A DNA stretch of 64,000 nt, from contig NZ_JYJF01000014.1 of assembly GCF_000955975.1 (NCBI RefSeq), forward strand, positions 21,148-85,147, written 5' to 3'. The translations under genes were made by a program, and so were the position numbers. Under the pieces are notes generated by a model. It saw only the letters and a program-made list of their open reading frames with translations. It was not told the DNA's origin and made no database searches. The stretch is from Saccharothrix sp. ST-888. Lineage in GTDB: Bacteria > Actinomycetota > Actinomycetes > Streptomycetales > Streptomycetaceae. Shown here one piece after another: positions 35,063 to 42,529 of this stretch; position 1 is the first letter of the stretch, and every line of letters starts with the position of its first letter.

Positions 35063-35734
35063 TCACGGGCCGTTCAACGGCAGCAAGCGGGCCTGGCCGC
35101 CGCCCAGCAGTGCCAGCGGATCGAGGTAGCGCTTCCCGCGGAGCAGCCCCCAGTGCAGGCAGCCGGTTGCGCAGTGTCCTGTCCCGGTGGCCATCGTCCC
35201 GATGGGCTGTCCCGCCGACACCGGAGTGCCGACCGGAACACTTCCGGTGACCGGTAGATAGGTGGTCCGCAGCGGGGGAGTCCCGGACGAGGGGTGGGTC
35301 ACCGTCACCACGGGTCGGCCTGCGACCATGCCCACGAACGAGACAACCCCGGGTGCGGCAGCTCGCACGGTCATGCCCTCCGACGCCGCGAGGTCGACCC
35401 CGCGGTGACCAGCTGCCCACCGCGTCGGTGGCGCGTCGAAGCGCCGCTGTAGGTCGGAGCGCGCACCGACCGGCCATGCGCGTCCCGGTCCAGGGCCAGC
35501 CCCCACGCCAGATCCACTCCTGGCACCAGGACCGATCTCCACGCCAGGGTCAGTCACGGCAGAAGGTCCGAGCCCGGACGCGGACGCAGCGCCTCCCGGT
35601 CGGCCGACCTGACTGCCGCGCGGTGTCCACGCCGCGTGCGCGGACGGCAGTGGCTGCCGGGCCAGTACCAGCGCGACCAGCAGCAGCGTGAGCAGTATTG
35701 CCTGAATCCGGCGGTCCGGAGCCGGTGGGGGCAT
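35063..35734 (-). CDS. Secreted M23/LytM-domain protein, probably catalytically altered
   Basis: 223 residues. It starts with a signal peptide (MPPPAPDRRIQAILLTLLLVALVLA, cleavage after about SAHA). A Gly/Pro/Ser-rich linker follows, then a LytM domain. The zinc-ligand motif HRGVDLA and the final GCLHWG are present. In the usual HxH motif the first, catalytic histidine is replaced by cysteine (C-L-H), and the YAHL-like motif reads TYLPV. Many actinobacterial homologues look alike, so it may act as a non-enzymatic cell-wall binding or activator protein. The start at 35734 is chosen for the signal peptide. In-frame upstream ATGs at 35961 and 35994 cross low-complexity repeats. Confidence 0.8.
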   Translation of the reverse strand: MPPPAPDRRIQAILLTLLLVALVLARQPLPSAHAAWTPRGSQVGRPGGAASASGLGPSAVTDPGVEIGPGARSGSGVGAGPGPGRAWPVGARSDLQRRFDAPPTRWAAGHRGVDLAASEGMTVRAAAPGVVSFVGMVAGRPVVTVTHPSSGTPPLRTTYLPVTGSVPVGTPVSAGQPIGTMATGTGHCATGCLHWGLLRGKRYLDPLALLGGGQARLLPLNGP

Positions 35735-35832
35735 CGCCACGTCGATGTTGCGGCAGCCGGCTCCCCAGAAGTCGGGCACGGGTCGGCCCGAAAGCCCGTC
35801 GAGAAACCTCGAGCGCGCCCGGCGCGCGAACC

Positions 35833-35945
35833 GAGCCCAAGCCGGAGCCCAAGCCAGGGCCCAAGCCGGAGCCCGCTCCCGCCCCCGCGCCGGAGTCCGG
35901 CCCCGCCCCCGCGCCGGAGCCCAGGCCAGCGCCCGCCCCAGCCCC
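35833..35945. repeat. Imperfect 12- and 18-base repeats rich in GCCGGAGCCC
   Basis: GAGCCCAAGCCG is repeated with small changes at 35833-35872. It is followed by two longer units containing GCCCCCGCGCCGGAG. On the plus strand one frame reads as alternating Pro with Lys, Glu or Ala. Confidence 0.6.
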
Positions 35946-36046
35946 TGCTTCGTAAACCCCATCGTGCAAGGGACCGCCGTCAGAAGGTTCGCCATGTGCA
36001 GGAGGCTGGTGCCCGTGCGCCCGGCTGACCAGCCCCACCCCGATTC

Positions 36047-36074
36047 CTGTGGACAACTCCCGCCTGTGGAAACC
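36047..36074 (-). promoter_or_regulatory. Inverted pair of DnaA-box-like sites upstream of the M23 gene
   Basis: On the minus strand TTGTCCACA (36049-36057), a consensus streptomycete DnaA box, and GTTTCCACA (36066-36074) lie 17 bases apart. Each is followed by GG. The arrangement matches the pair at 29100-29128, including a 5-base separator ending in GA. Confidence 0.6.
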
Positions 36075-36212
36075 CGCGCTCCCCCGGACGGGTGAAAAGA
36101 CAGGCGTACCAGTGCCTCGGGAACACCCCGCAGGAGCGTGTGCGGGTCCGTCCGGGGCCGCCCGGAAGCCGCCTCGAATCGTCCGGAGTCGCTCGTCACT
36201 CGGCGCTTCCCG

Positions 36213-36218
36213 TACACT
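36213..36218 (+). promoter_or_regulatory. Putative rpsB -10 element
   Basis: TACACT in CCCGTACACTTCACAC fits the TAnnnT pattern and lies about 305 bases before rpsB. The -35 is weak. A long leader would leave room for S2-mediated control. Confidence 0.35.
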
Positions 36219-36522
36219 TCACACGCGACCCGGTCCACCCGGGTCGACTTCGCACGCCCCGCCACCGGTCGAAATGCGTCGGAAGGTGCGGATCCGCAAG
36301 GGCCCGAACCAGCCTCCCGACACATCCGGTGCGAGTGCCGCTCGGTCCGCCGAGCCTGCTGCGGCCCCAGTGGTCGCCAGGCCGAGGTGGCTCGGCACGT
36401 CCGGGGCGTCAGGCGTGGCGGTCACCCGACCGGCACGGACAAACCGAGCCTGACCTGGCAGCTTCCCGATCTCGGCAACGACGAGGGCAAGCAGGCCGGG
36501 CGCAACACTGAGGAGCACGGCC

Positions 36523-37401
36523 ATGGCCGTCGTCACGATGCGGGAGCTGCTTGAGAGCGGCGTCCACTTCGGTCACCAGACCCGTCGTTGGAACCCGAAG
36601 ATGAAGCGCTTCATCTTCACGGAGCGCAACGGCATCTACATCATCGACCTCCTGCAGTCGCTGAACTACATCGACCGCGCCTTCGAGTTCGTCAAGGAGA
36701 CCGTTGCCCACGGCGGCAGCGTCCTCTTCGTCGGCACCAAGAAGCAGGCCCAGGAGGCCATCGCCGAGCAGGCCACCCGCGTGGGCATGCCCTACGTGAA
36801 CCAGCGCTGGCTCGGCGGCATGCTGACCAACTTCTCGACCGTCTACAAGCGTCTGCAGCGCCTCAAGGAGCTCGGCGAGATCGACTTCACGGATGTGGCC
36901 GGTTCCGGCCTCACCAAGAAGGAGCTCCTGGTCCTCCAGCGCGAGTACGACAAGCTGGAGAAGACCCTCGGCGGTATCCGCGACATGCAGCGCGTCCCCA
37001 GCGCTGTCTGGATCGTGGACACCAAGAAGGAGCACATCGCGGTCGGCGAGGCCCGGAAGCTGAACATCCCGGTCGTCGCCATCCTCGACACCAACTGTGA
37101 CCCGGACGAGGTCGACTACAAGATCCCGGGCAACGACGACGCCATCCGCTCCGTCACCCTGCTGACCCGCGTGATCGCCGACGCCGTCGCCGAGGGCCTC
37201 AAGGCCCGTGCCGGTGTCGCCAAGGGCGACGCCAAGGCCGAGCCGGGCGCCGACCAGCCGCTGGCCGCCTGGGAGAAGGACCTCATCGAGGGCCAGAAGG
37301 CCGCCGAGGAGGCCCCCGCCGCTGCCGAGGCCCCCGCTGCTGAGGCCCCCGCCGCCGAGGCCACTGTTGAGGCTCCGGCCGCTGAGGCTGACCAGGCCTG
37401 A
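36523..37401 (+). CDS. rpsB: 30S ribosomal protein S2
   Basis: 292 residues. Conserved segments include MAVVTMRELLESGVHFGHQT, RRWNPKMKRFIFTERNGIYII, LFVGTKKQAQ, RWLGGMLTNFSTV and PVVAILDTNCDPD. An Ala/Glu/Pro-rich C-terminal extension of about 40 residues is usual in actinobacteria. The ATG at 36523 has AGGAG 7 bases upstream. It is the first gene of the rpsB-tsf pair. Two hairpins lie between it and tsf. Confidence 0.98.
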   Translation: MAVVTMRELLESGVHFGHQTRRWNPKMKRFIFTERNGIYIIDLLQSLNYIDRAFEFVKETVAHGGSVLFVGTKKQAQEAIAEQATRVGMPYVNQRWLGGMLTNFSTVYKRLQRLKELGEIDFTDVAGSGLTKKELLVLQREYDKLEKTLGGIRDMQRVPSAVWIVDTKKEHIAVGEARKLNIPVVAILDTNCDPDEVDYKIPGNDDAIRSVTLLTRVIADAVAEGLKARAGVAKGDAKAEPGADQPLAAWEKDLIEGQKAAEEAPAAAEAPAAEAPAAEATVEAPAAEADQA

Positions 37402-37413
37402 CGTACCAAGGGC

Positions 37414-37452
37414 GAGGGGCACCCGCCGGTACGACACCGGTAGGTGCCCCTC
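37414..37452 (+). terminator. Hairpin A between rpsB and tsf
   Basis: GAGGGGCACC (37414-37423) pairs with GGTGCCCCTC (37443-37452). The loop holds a second short stem (CCGGT/ACCGG). It probably limits read-through from rpsB to tsf. Confidence 0.65.
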
Positions 37453-37458
37453 TCTCCG

Positions 37459-37490
37459 GTGTCAGGGGCTGAACCACCAGCCCCTGACAC
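37459..37490 (+). terminator. Hairpin B between rpsB and tsf
   Basis: GTGTCAGGGGCT (37459-37470) and AGCCCCTGACAC (37479-37490) form a perfect 12-bp stem with an 8-base loop, 6 bases after hairpin A. Confidence 0.7.
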
Positions 37491-37532
37491 AACTCCCCGC
37501 AGACACGCGAGACGCGAGAAGAGATTCACACC

Positions 37533-38369
37533 ATGGCGAACTTCACCGCCGCGGACGTCAAGAAGCTCCGTGAGCTCACCGGCGCCGGCATGATGGACTG
37601 CAAGAAGGCTCTGGACGAGGCTGAGGGCAACGTCGACAAGGCCGTCGAGCTCCTTCGCATCAAGGGCCAGAAGGGTGTTGCCAAGCGCGAGGGCCGTGAC
37701 GCCTCCAACGGCGCCCTGGCCGTCCTGCTCGAGGGTGGCAACTCCGGTGTTCTGGTCGAGCTGAACTGCGAGACCGACTTCGTCGCCAAGGGCGAGAAGT
37801 TCGTCGAGGTCGCCGACACGCTGGCGAAGCACGTCGCCGCCGCCTCCCCGGCCGACCTGGACGCCGCTCTGGCCAGCGAGATCGAGGCCGGCAAGACCGT
37901 CCAGCAGTTCGTGGACGAGGCCAACGCCAACCTGGGCGAGAAGATCGTCTTCAAGCGCTTCGCGCAGTTCTCGGGCAACGGCTTCGTCGCCGCCTACATG
38001 CACCGCACCTCCCCGGACCTGCCGCCGCAGGTCGGCGTCCTGGTCGAGCTCGACCAGGAGAACGCCGAGGTCGCCAAGGACGTCGCGCAGCACATCGCCG
38101 CGTTCGCGCCGAAGTTCCTCTCCCGCGAGGAGATCCCGGCCGACGCTCTCGAGAACGAGCGCCGCGTCGCCGAGGCCACTGCTCGCGAGGAGGGCAAGCC
38201 CGAGGCCGCCCTGGCGAAGATCGTCGAGGGTCGCGTCACCGGCTTCGTCAAGGAGAACGCCGTTCTGGAGCAGGCGTTCGCCAAGGACAACAAGAAGACC
38301 GTCGCCAAGGTTCTCGACGAGGCCGGCGTCAAGCTCGTGCGCTTCGCCCGCTTCCGCGTCGGCGCCTGA
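37533..38369 (+). CDS. tsf: Translation elongation factor Ts
   Basis: 278 residues. The N-terminal domain has VKKLRELTGAGMMDCKKALDEAEGN. The core contains the TDFVAKGEKF segment that inserts into EF-Tu, followed by the two-subdomain dimerisation region. It catalyses GDP release from EF-Tu. The ATG at 37533 has a weak GAAGAG upstream. It follows rpsB after 131 bases that hold two hairpins, the standard arrangement. Confidence 0.98.
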   Translation: MANFTAADVKKLRELTGAGMMDCKKALDEAEGNVDKAVELLRIKGQKGVAKREGRDASNGALAVLLEGGNSGVLVELNCETDFVAKGEKFVEVADTLAKHVAAASPADLDAALASEIEAGKTVQQFVDEANANLGEKIVFKRFAQFSGNGFVAAYMHRTSPDLPPQVGVLVELDQENAEVAKDVAQHIAAFAPKFLSREEIPADALENERRVAEATAREEGKPEAALAKIVEGRVTGFVKENAVLEQAFAKDNKKTVAKVLDEAGVKLVRFARFRVGA

Positions 38370-38377
38370 GCGACGTT

Positions 38378-38426
38378 CCCCAGCGGTTCCCGCCTAAGGT
38401 AGGAATCGCCCGGCCCCCCGCTGGGG
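38378..38426 (+). terminator. Inverted repeat after tsf
   Basis: CCCCAGCGG (38378-38386) and CCGCTGGGG (38418-38426) are perfect complements around a 31-base loop. The loop contains CCTAAGGTAGG, whose TAAGGT could be a -10 for pyrH. It starts 9 bases after the tsf stop. Confidence 0.5.
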
Positions 38427-38501
38427 CGGCCAGGAACGCGCCGATCGGGCTCATCCAGCGCCACTCGGACAACGGGCGGGCCGCGTCGGCACCATGAACG
38501 A

Positions 38502-38559
38502 CGAGGAGGCCATTGCCGTGCAGGACACCGTAACGGTTCCCGCGGCAGTGGCCTCCTCG
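38502..38559 (+). promoter_or_regulatory. 17-bp hairpin in the pyrH leader
   Basis: CGAGGAGGCCATTGCCG (38502-38518) pairs with CGGCAGTGGCCTCCTCG (38543-38559) with one G-T pair. The 24-base loop includes ACCGTAACGGT. It lies about 90 bases before pyrH and is not followed by T residues, so a regulatory leader is as likely as a terminator. Confidence 0.6.
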
Positions 38560-38648
38560 CGTGTACGCACAGGTCTGGGCCCCACACGGCACACTCGACC
38601 CTGTGAGAATCCAGCCCTGTGAACCAGTAGGTGGAGAAGGAGAAGTCC

Positions 38649-39404
38649 ATGCAGGAGACGCAGGAGACCGTGCAGGGTGGCTCGCGCCGCCGCATTCTGC
38701 TCAAGCTGTCCGGTGAGGCGTTTTCCGGTGGCGGCGGCCTCGGCGTCGACCCGGACGTCGTGCACGCGATTGCCCGGGAGATCGCCACGGTGGTCCGCTC
38801 GGGAACCGAGGTCGCTGTCGTGATCGGCGGCGGCAACTTCTTCCGCGGCGCCGAGCTGCAGGTCCGCGGCATGGACCGGGCCCGCTCCGACTACATGGGC
38901 ATGCTCGGCACCGTGATGAACTGCCTGGCGCTGCAGGACTTCCTGATCAAGGAAGGCATCGAGACGCGGGTCCAGACCGCCATCACCATGGGCCAGGTCG
39001 CCGAGCCGTACCTGCCGCTGCGTGCCGTCCGGCACCTGGAGAAGGGCCGCGTCGTCATCTTCGGTGCGGGTATGGGCATGCCGTACTTCTCCACCGACAC
39101 CACGGCGGTGCAGCGCGCGCTGGAGATCCACGCCGAGGTGCTGCTGATGGGCAAGAACGGTGTGGACGGCGTCTACGACTCGGACCCGCGGACCAACCCT
39201 GCCGCGGTCAAGTTCGACTCGCTCGACTACGCCGAGGTGATCACCCGGGACCTGAAGGTCGCGGACCTGACCGCGATCACCCTGTGCAAGGACAACGGCC
39301 TGCCGATCCTGGTCTTCGAGCTGCTGGCCGAGGGCAATATCGCCCGGGCGGTCAAGGGTGAGAAGATCGGCACACTCATCAGCGAGGACTCCGGCCGGGC
39401 CTGA
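38649..39404 (+). CDS. pyrH: Uridylate kinase (UMP kinase)
   Basis: 251 residues of the amino-acid-kinase fold that makes UDP from UMP. Visible motifs are RILLKLSGEAFSGGGG, VAVVIGGGNFFRG, RARSDYMGMLGTVMN, VVIFGAGMGMPYFSTDTTA and KNGVDGVYDSDPR. The ATG at 38649 is preceded by AAGGAG 6 bases upstream. A GTG at 38631 in the same frame would overlap the ribosome site. It is followed by frr in the same direction. Confidence 0.97.
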   Translation: MQETQETVQGGSRRRILLKLSGEAFSGGGGLGVDPDVVHAIAREIATVVRSGTEVAVVIGGGNFFRGAELQVRGMDRARSDYMGMLGTVMNCLALQDFLIKEGIETRVQTAITMGQVAEPYLPLRAVRHLEKGRVVIFGAGMGMPYFSTDTTAVQRALEIHAEVLLMGKNGVDGVYDSDPRTNPAAVKFDSLDYAEVITRDLKVADLTAITLCKDNGLPILVFELLAEGNIARAVKGEKIGTLISEDSGRA

Positions 39405-39500
39405 GCCGTAGTCAGCCGCGCCGTAGTCGGCCGTGCAGCAGTAAGCCGTCCGGGGCACCGGTACGGGACAACAGCAGATGAACCGGACAGGGAGCACACA

Positions 39501-40058
39501 GTGATCGAAGAGACCCTCCTCGAGGCCGAGGAGAAGATGGAGAAGGCCGTTTCGGTCGCGAAGGACGACTTCGCCGCGATCCGCACCGGCCGCGCGCACC
39601 CGGCGATGTTCGCCAAGATCGTCGCGGACTACTACGGCGCCATCACGCCGATCAACCAGCTCGCCTCGTTCGCCGTGCCGGAGCCGCGGATGGCGGTCGT
39701 CACCCCGTTCGACAAGTCCGCCCTGCGCAACATCGAGCAGGCGATCCGCGACTCGGACCTGGGTGTCAACCCGTCCAACGACGGCTCGATCATCCGGGTG
39801 GTGTTCCCGCAGCTGACCGAGGAGCGCCGCAAGGAGTACATCAAGGTCGCGCGCGGCAAGGGCGAGGACGCCAAGGTCTCCATCCGCTCGATCCGCCGCA
39901 AGGCCAAGGACGGCATCGACAAGCTGGTCAAGGACGGCGAGGTCGGCGAGGACGAGGGCCGTCGCGCGGAGAAGGAGCTCGACGACACCACGGCCAAGTA
40001 CGTGGCCCAGATCGACGAGCTGCTCAAGCACAAGGAAGCCGAGCTGCTCGAGGTCTGA
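39501..40058 (+). CDS. frr: Ribosome recycling factor
   Basis: 185 residues, the family length. It begins with the long helix MIEETLLEAEEKMEKAVSV (GTG start), then IRTGRAHPAMFAKI, the strand-rich domain II around YYGAITPINQLASF, and the second and third helices with the conserved ERRKEYIKVARGKGEDAK. It splits post-termination ribosomes with EF-G. GGGAG lies 6 bases before the GTG. cdsA follows after 214 bases. Confidence 0.98.
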   Translation: MIEETLLEAEEKMEKAVSVAKDDFAAIRTGRAHPAMFAKIVADYYGAITPINQLASFAVPEPRMAVVTPFDKSALRNIEQAIRDSDLGVNPSNDGSIIRVVFPQLTEERRKEYIKVARGKGEDAKVSIRSIRRKAKDGIDKLVKDGEVGEDEGRRAEKELDDTTAKYVAQIDELLKHKEAELLEV

Positions 40059-40272
40059 TCCGAGCGACGCCCCGGACGGCCTCGGCCTACGGGGCGGCGT
40101 TCGACAGACTTCCAGGCGCCCCCTGCTGCGGGTGACCCCGTACTCCGTACCGGTCGACCTGCTGCCCCGATCGGCGAGCAGGCCCTGAACGGGTCACTCG
40201 CAGCAGCCCCGGTGTTATCAGGGCGCCACTTGCGGCACAGACCCTGATACGCCCTCTGTCCAGGAGACATCC

Positions 40273-41115
40273 TTGGCCCAGTCCGACCAGCAGCCCCGTA
40301 AACAGCGCGGCGGCCGCAATCTCCAGGCCGCGATAGGGGTCGGTGTCGGCCTCGGCGCGGTCATCGTCGCTTCGCTGTTCTTCGTGAAGGTGCTGTTCCT
40401 GGTCGTCGTGGTGGCGGCCGCGGCGGTCGGCGTCTGGGAGCTCAGCAGCCGACTGACCGAGCGCAAGGGCATTGCGGCGCCGCTCTACCCGCTGCTGGCC
40501 GGCGCTGTGGCGATGCCGGCGCTGGGCTACTGGGCGGGCGCCCAGTGGGCGGCCGCCGCACTGGCCGTGACCGGTCTCGCGATCATGGTCTGGCGGATGA
40601 AGCAGCCGCCGGAGAACTACCTGCGCGACATAACGGCAGGCATCTTCACCGCCTTCTACGTACCGTTCCTGGCCACCTTCGTGGCGCTGATGCTGGCCGC
40701 CGACGACGGTCCGCAGCGGATCCTGCTCTTCCTGATCGTCACCATCTGCAGTGACACCGGGGCCTACGCCGTCGGCTACAAGTTCGGGAAGAACAAGCTG
40801 GCGCCGACGATCAGCCCGGGCAAGACCCGCGAGGGGCTGGCCGGAGGCATCGGTCTCTCGATGATCGCCGGCGCGCTGATCATGCAGTACGTGATCGAGG
40901 ACGGCCAGTGGTGGCAGGGCCTGATCCTCGGCGGCTGCGCGGCGGTCACCGCGACCCTGGGCGACCTGGCCGAGTCCATGATCAAGCGGGATCTCGGCAT
41001 CAAGGACATGGGCACCCTGCTCCCCGGCCACGGCGGCATCATGGACCGTCTCGACTCGCTCCTGCCGACCGCTCCCGTGGTCTGGCTGCTGCTGGCGGCC
41101 TTCGTCGGCAGCTGA
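40273..41115 (+). CDS. cdsA: Phosphatidate cytidylyltransferase CdsA
   Basis: 280 residues with about seven membrane helices. It makes CDP-diacylglycerol for phospholipid synthesis. The signature at the C terminus is complete: SMIKRDLGIKDMGTLLPGHGGIMDRLDS. Earlier CSDTGAYAVGYKFGK and LAPTISPGKTREG are conserved. The start is a TTG at 40273 with AGGAGA 5 bases upstream and no earlier in-frame start. The protein lacks the long Pro/Asp-rich N-terminal tail of many Streptomyces CdsA proteins. The 214-base gap upstream has no gene and contains only weak promoter-like sequence. Confidence 0.95.
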   Translation: MAQSDQQPRKQRGGRNLQAAIGVGVGLGAVIVASLFFVKVLFLVVVVAAAAVGVWELSSRLTERKGIAAPLYPLLAGAVAMPALGYWAGAQWAAAALAVTGLAIMVWRMKQPPENYLRDITAGIFTAFYVPFLATFVALMLAADDGPQRILLFLIVTICSDTGAYAVGYKFGKNKLAPTISPGKTREGLAGGIGLSMIAGALIMQYVIEDGQWWQGLILGGCAAVTATLGDLAESMIKRDLGIKDMGTLLPGHGGIMDRLDSLLPTAPVVWLLLAAFVGS

Positions 41116-41133
41116 CCCCGCCGCTCTGTACGC

Positions 41134-41164
41134 AAGGCCCGGACGCCCCGCGCGTCCGGGCCTT
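41134..41164 (+). terminator. cdsA terminator
   Basis: AAGGCCCGGACGC (41134-41146) and GCGTCCGGGCCTT (41152-41164) form a perfect 13-bp stem with a 5-base loop, 18 bases after the cdsA stop. Confidence 0.85.
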
Positions 41165-41244
41165 CCGCGTCCGGCAGCACGGCTCTCTGTCCGACACCAC
41201 GGCCCTCCGAGAGCACTTCGCCGATCTGCGACACTGGATGAACC

Positions 41245-42345
41245 ATGCCTAAGCCCGGAGAACTGACCTTTGTCGCGCCGCGCGGCGCCAAGCCCCCGCG
41301 ACACCTTGCCGACCTCAGCCCCGCCGAGCGCAAGGAGGCCGTCGCCGAGCTGGGCGAGCAGCCGTTCCGCGCCAAGCAGCTGTCGAACCACTACTTCGGC
41401 CGGATGTCGAACGACCCGGGCCAGTGGACGGACATCCCGGCCGCCTCGCGCGGCAAGCTCACCGAGGCGCTGCTGCCCGAGCTGATGTCGGTGGTCCGGC
41501 ACGTGTCCTGCGACGACGACACCACCCGCAAGACGCTCTGGAAGCTCTTCGACGGCACCCTGGTCGAGTCCGTGCTGATGCGCTACCCGGACCGGGTCAC
41601 CATGTGCATCAGCTCGCAGGCCGGCTGCGGCATGAACTGCCCGTTCTGCGCCACCGGTCAGGCCGGTCTGACCCGCAACCTCTCCACGGCCGAGATCGTC
41701 GAGCAGATCGCGGCCGGGATGCGGGCGCTGAAGGACGGCGAGATCCCGGGTGGCGAGGCGCGCCTGTCCAATGTGGTCTTCATGGGCATGGGCGAGCCGC
41801 TCGCCAACTACAACCGGGTGCTGTCCGCCATCCGCCGCCTCACCGACCCGGCCCCGGACGGCTTCGGGCTCTCCCAGCGCGGCATCACCGTCTCGACCGT
41901 CGGCCTCGTGCCGGCCATGAACCGGCTGGCGGACGAGGGCCTGAGCTGCCGTCTCGCGCTCTCGCTGCACGCCCCCGACGACGAGCTGCGCGACGAGCTG
42001 GTCCCGGTGAACACCCGCTGGAAGGTCGCCGAGGTCCTCGACGCGGCCTGGAACTACGCGGAGAAGTCCGGCCGCCGGATCTCCATCGAGTACGCGCTGA
42101 TCAAGGACATCAACGACCAGGCCTGGCGCGCCGATCTGCTGGGCCGCCTGATCAAGAACCACCGGGTGCACGTCAACCTGATCCCGCTGAACCCGACCCC
42201 GGGCTCCAAGTGGACGGCTTCCCGGCCCGAGGACGAGCGCGAGTTCGTCCGCCGCCTCCAGGCGCACGGTGTGCCGACCACGGTCCGTGACACCCGCGGC
42301 CAGGAGATCGACGGCGCCTGCGGCCAGCTGGCCGCGGCCGGCTGA
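41245..42345 (+). CDS. rlmN: 23S rRNA (adenine-2503-C2) methyltransferase RlmN
   Basis: 366-residue radical-SAM enzyme that methylates A2503 of 23S rRNA and A37 of some tRNAs. The cluster motif CGMNCPFCATG lies near residue 128. The SAM-binding GMGEPLANYNRV is near 182 and SLHAPDDELRDELVPVN near 240. The second catalytic cysteine is in DTRGQEIDGACGQL at the C terminus; the resolving cysteine is also expected in this area. The ATG at 41245 has no strong ribosome site. It appears monocistronic and is followed by a long hairpin element. Confidence 0.96.
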   Translation: MPKPGELTFVAPRGAKPPRHLADLSPAERKEAVAELGEQPFRAKQLSNHYFGRMSNDPGQWTDIPAASRGKLTEALLPELMSVVRHVSCDDDTTRKTLWKLFDGTLVESVLMRYPDRVTMCISSQAGCGMNCPFCATGQAGLTRNLSTAEIVEQIAAGMRALKDGEIPGGEARLSNVVFMGMGEPLANYNRVLSAIRRLTDPAPDGFGLSQRGITVSTVGLVPAMNRLADEGLSCRLALSLHAPDDELRDELVPVNTRWKVAEVLDAAWNYAEKSGRRISIEYALIKDINDQAWRADLLGRLIKNHRVHVNLIPLNPTPGSKWTASRPEDEREFVRRLQAHGVPTTVRDTRGQEIDGACGQLAAAG

Positions 42346-42355
42346 CCGGATCTTC

Positions 42356-42425
42356 CAGGGGCGCGGGGCCCCGCGCGATCTGCGCCTTCACACCGGGCCG
42401 GTCGTGCGGATGCCCCGCGCCCCTG
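42356..42425 (+). repeat. Long GC-rich intergenic hairpin, copy 3 (after rlmN)
   Basis: CAGGGGCGCGGGGC (42356-42369) and GCCCCGCGCCCCTG (42412-42425) are perfect arms around a 42-base centre containing GGGCCGGTCGTGCGG. It belongs to the same family as the elements after glnK and ffh. Confidence 0.75.
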
Positions 42426-42529
42426 ATGCGTTTCCACGGCTGGCGGCGCCCGGTCTCCACGGTGCGCTCGCAACCGGAACAGGGGACGAGCCGGCCACTA
42501 TGAGTCGGCTGCTCTGAGCCGGACCGGGC

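Larger units (their letters stand above)
35735..36522. other. 788-base gap between the M23 gene and rpsB
   Basis: This divergent region has no supported gene. It contains the repeat tract at 35833-35945, an inverted pair of DnaA-box-like sequences at 36047-36074, a possible rpsB -10 at 36213-36218 and a long rpsB leader. Proline-rich frames on both strands across the repeats look like artefacts. Confidence 0.5.

Noticed and set aside
35698..35955. Plus-strand Pro/Lys/Glu repeat protein frame of 85 codons
   Set aside because: It is created by the DNA repeat, has no ribosome site, and other frames of the same repeat are equally open on the other strand.
35961..36325. Longer start for the M23 gene (up to 420 codons)
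   Set aside because: The extra part crosses low-complexity repeats and the DnaA-box-like pair, and would bury the signal peptide inside the protein.
40087..42267. Leftward open frame of 726 codons opposite cdsA and rlmN
   Set aside because: Both opposite-strand genes are certain. The frame has no domain features and poor codon use.
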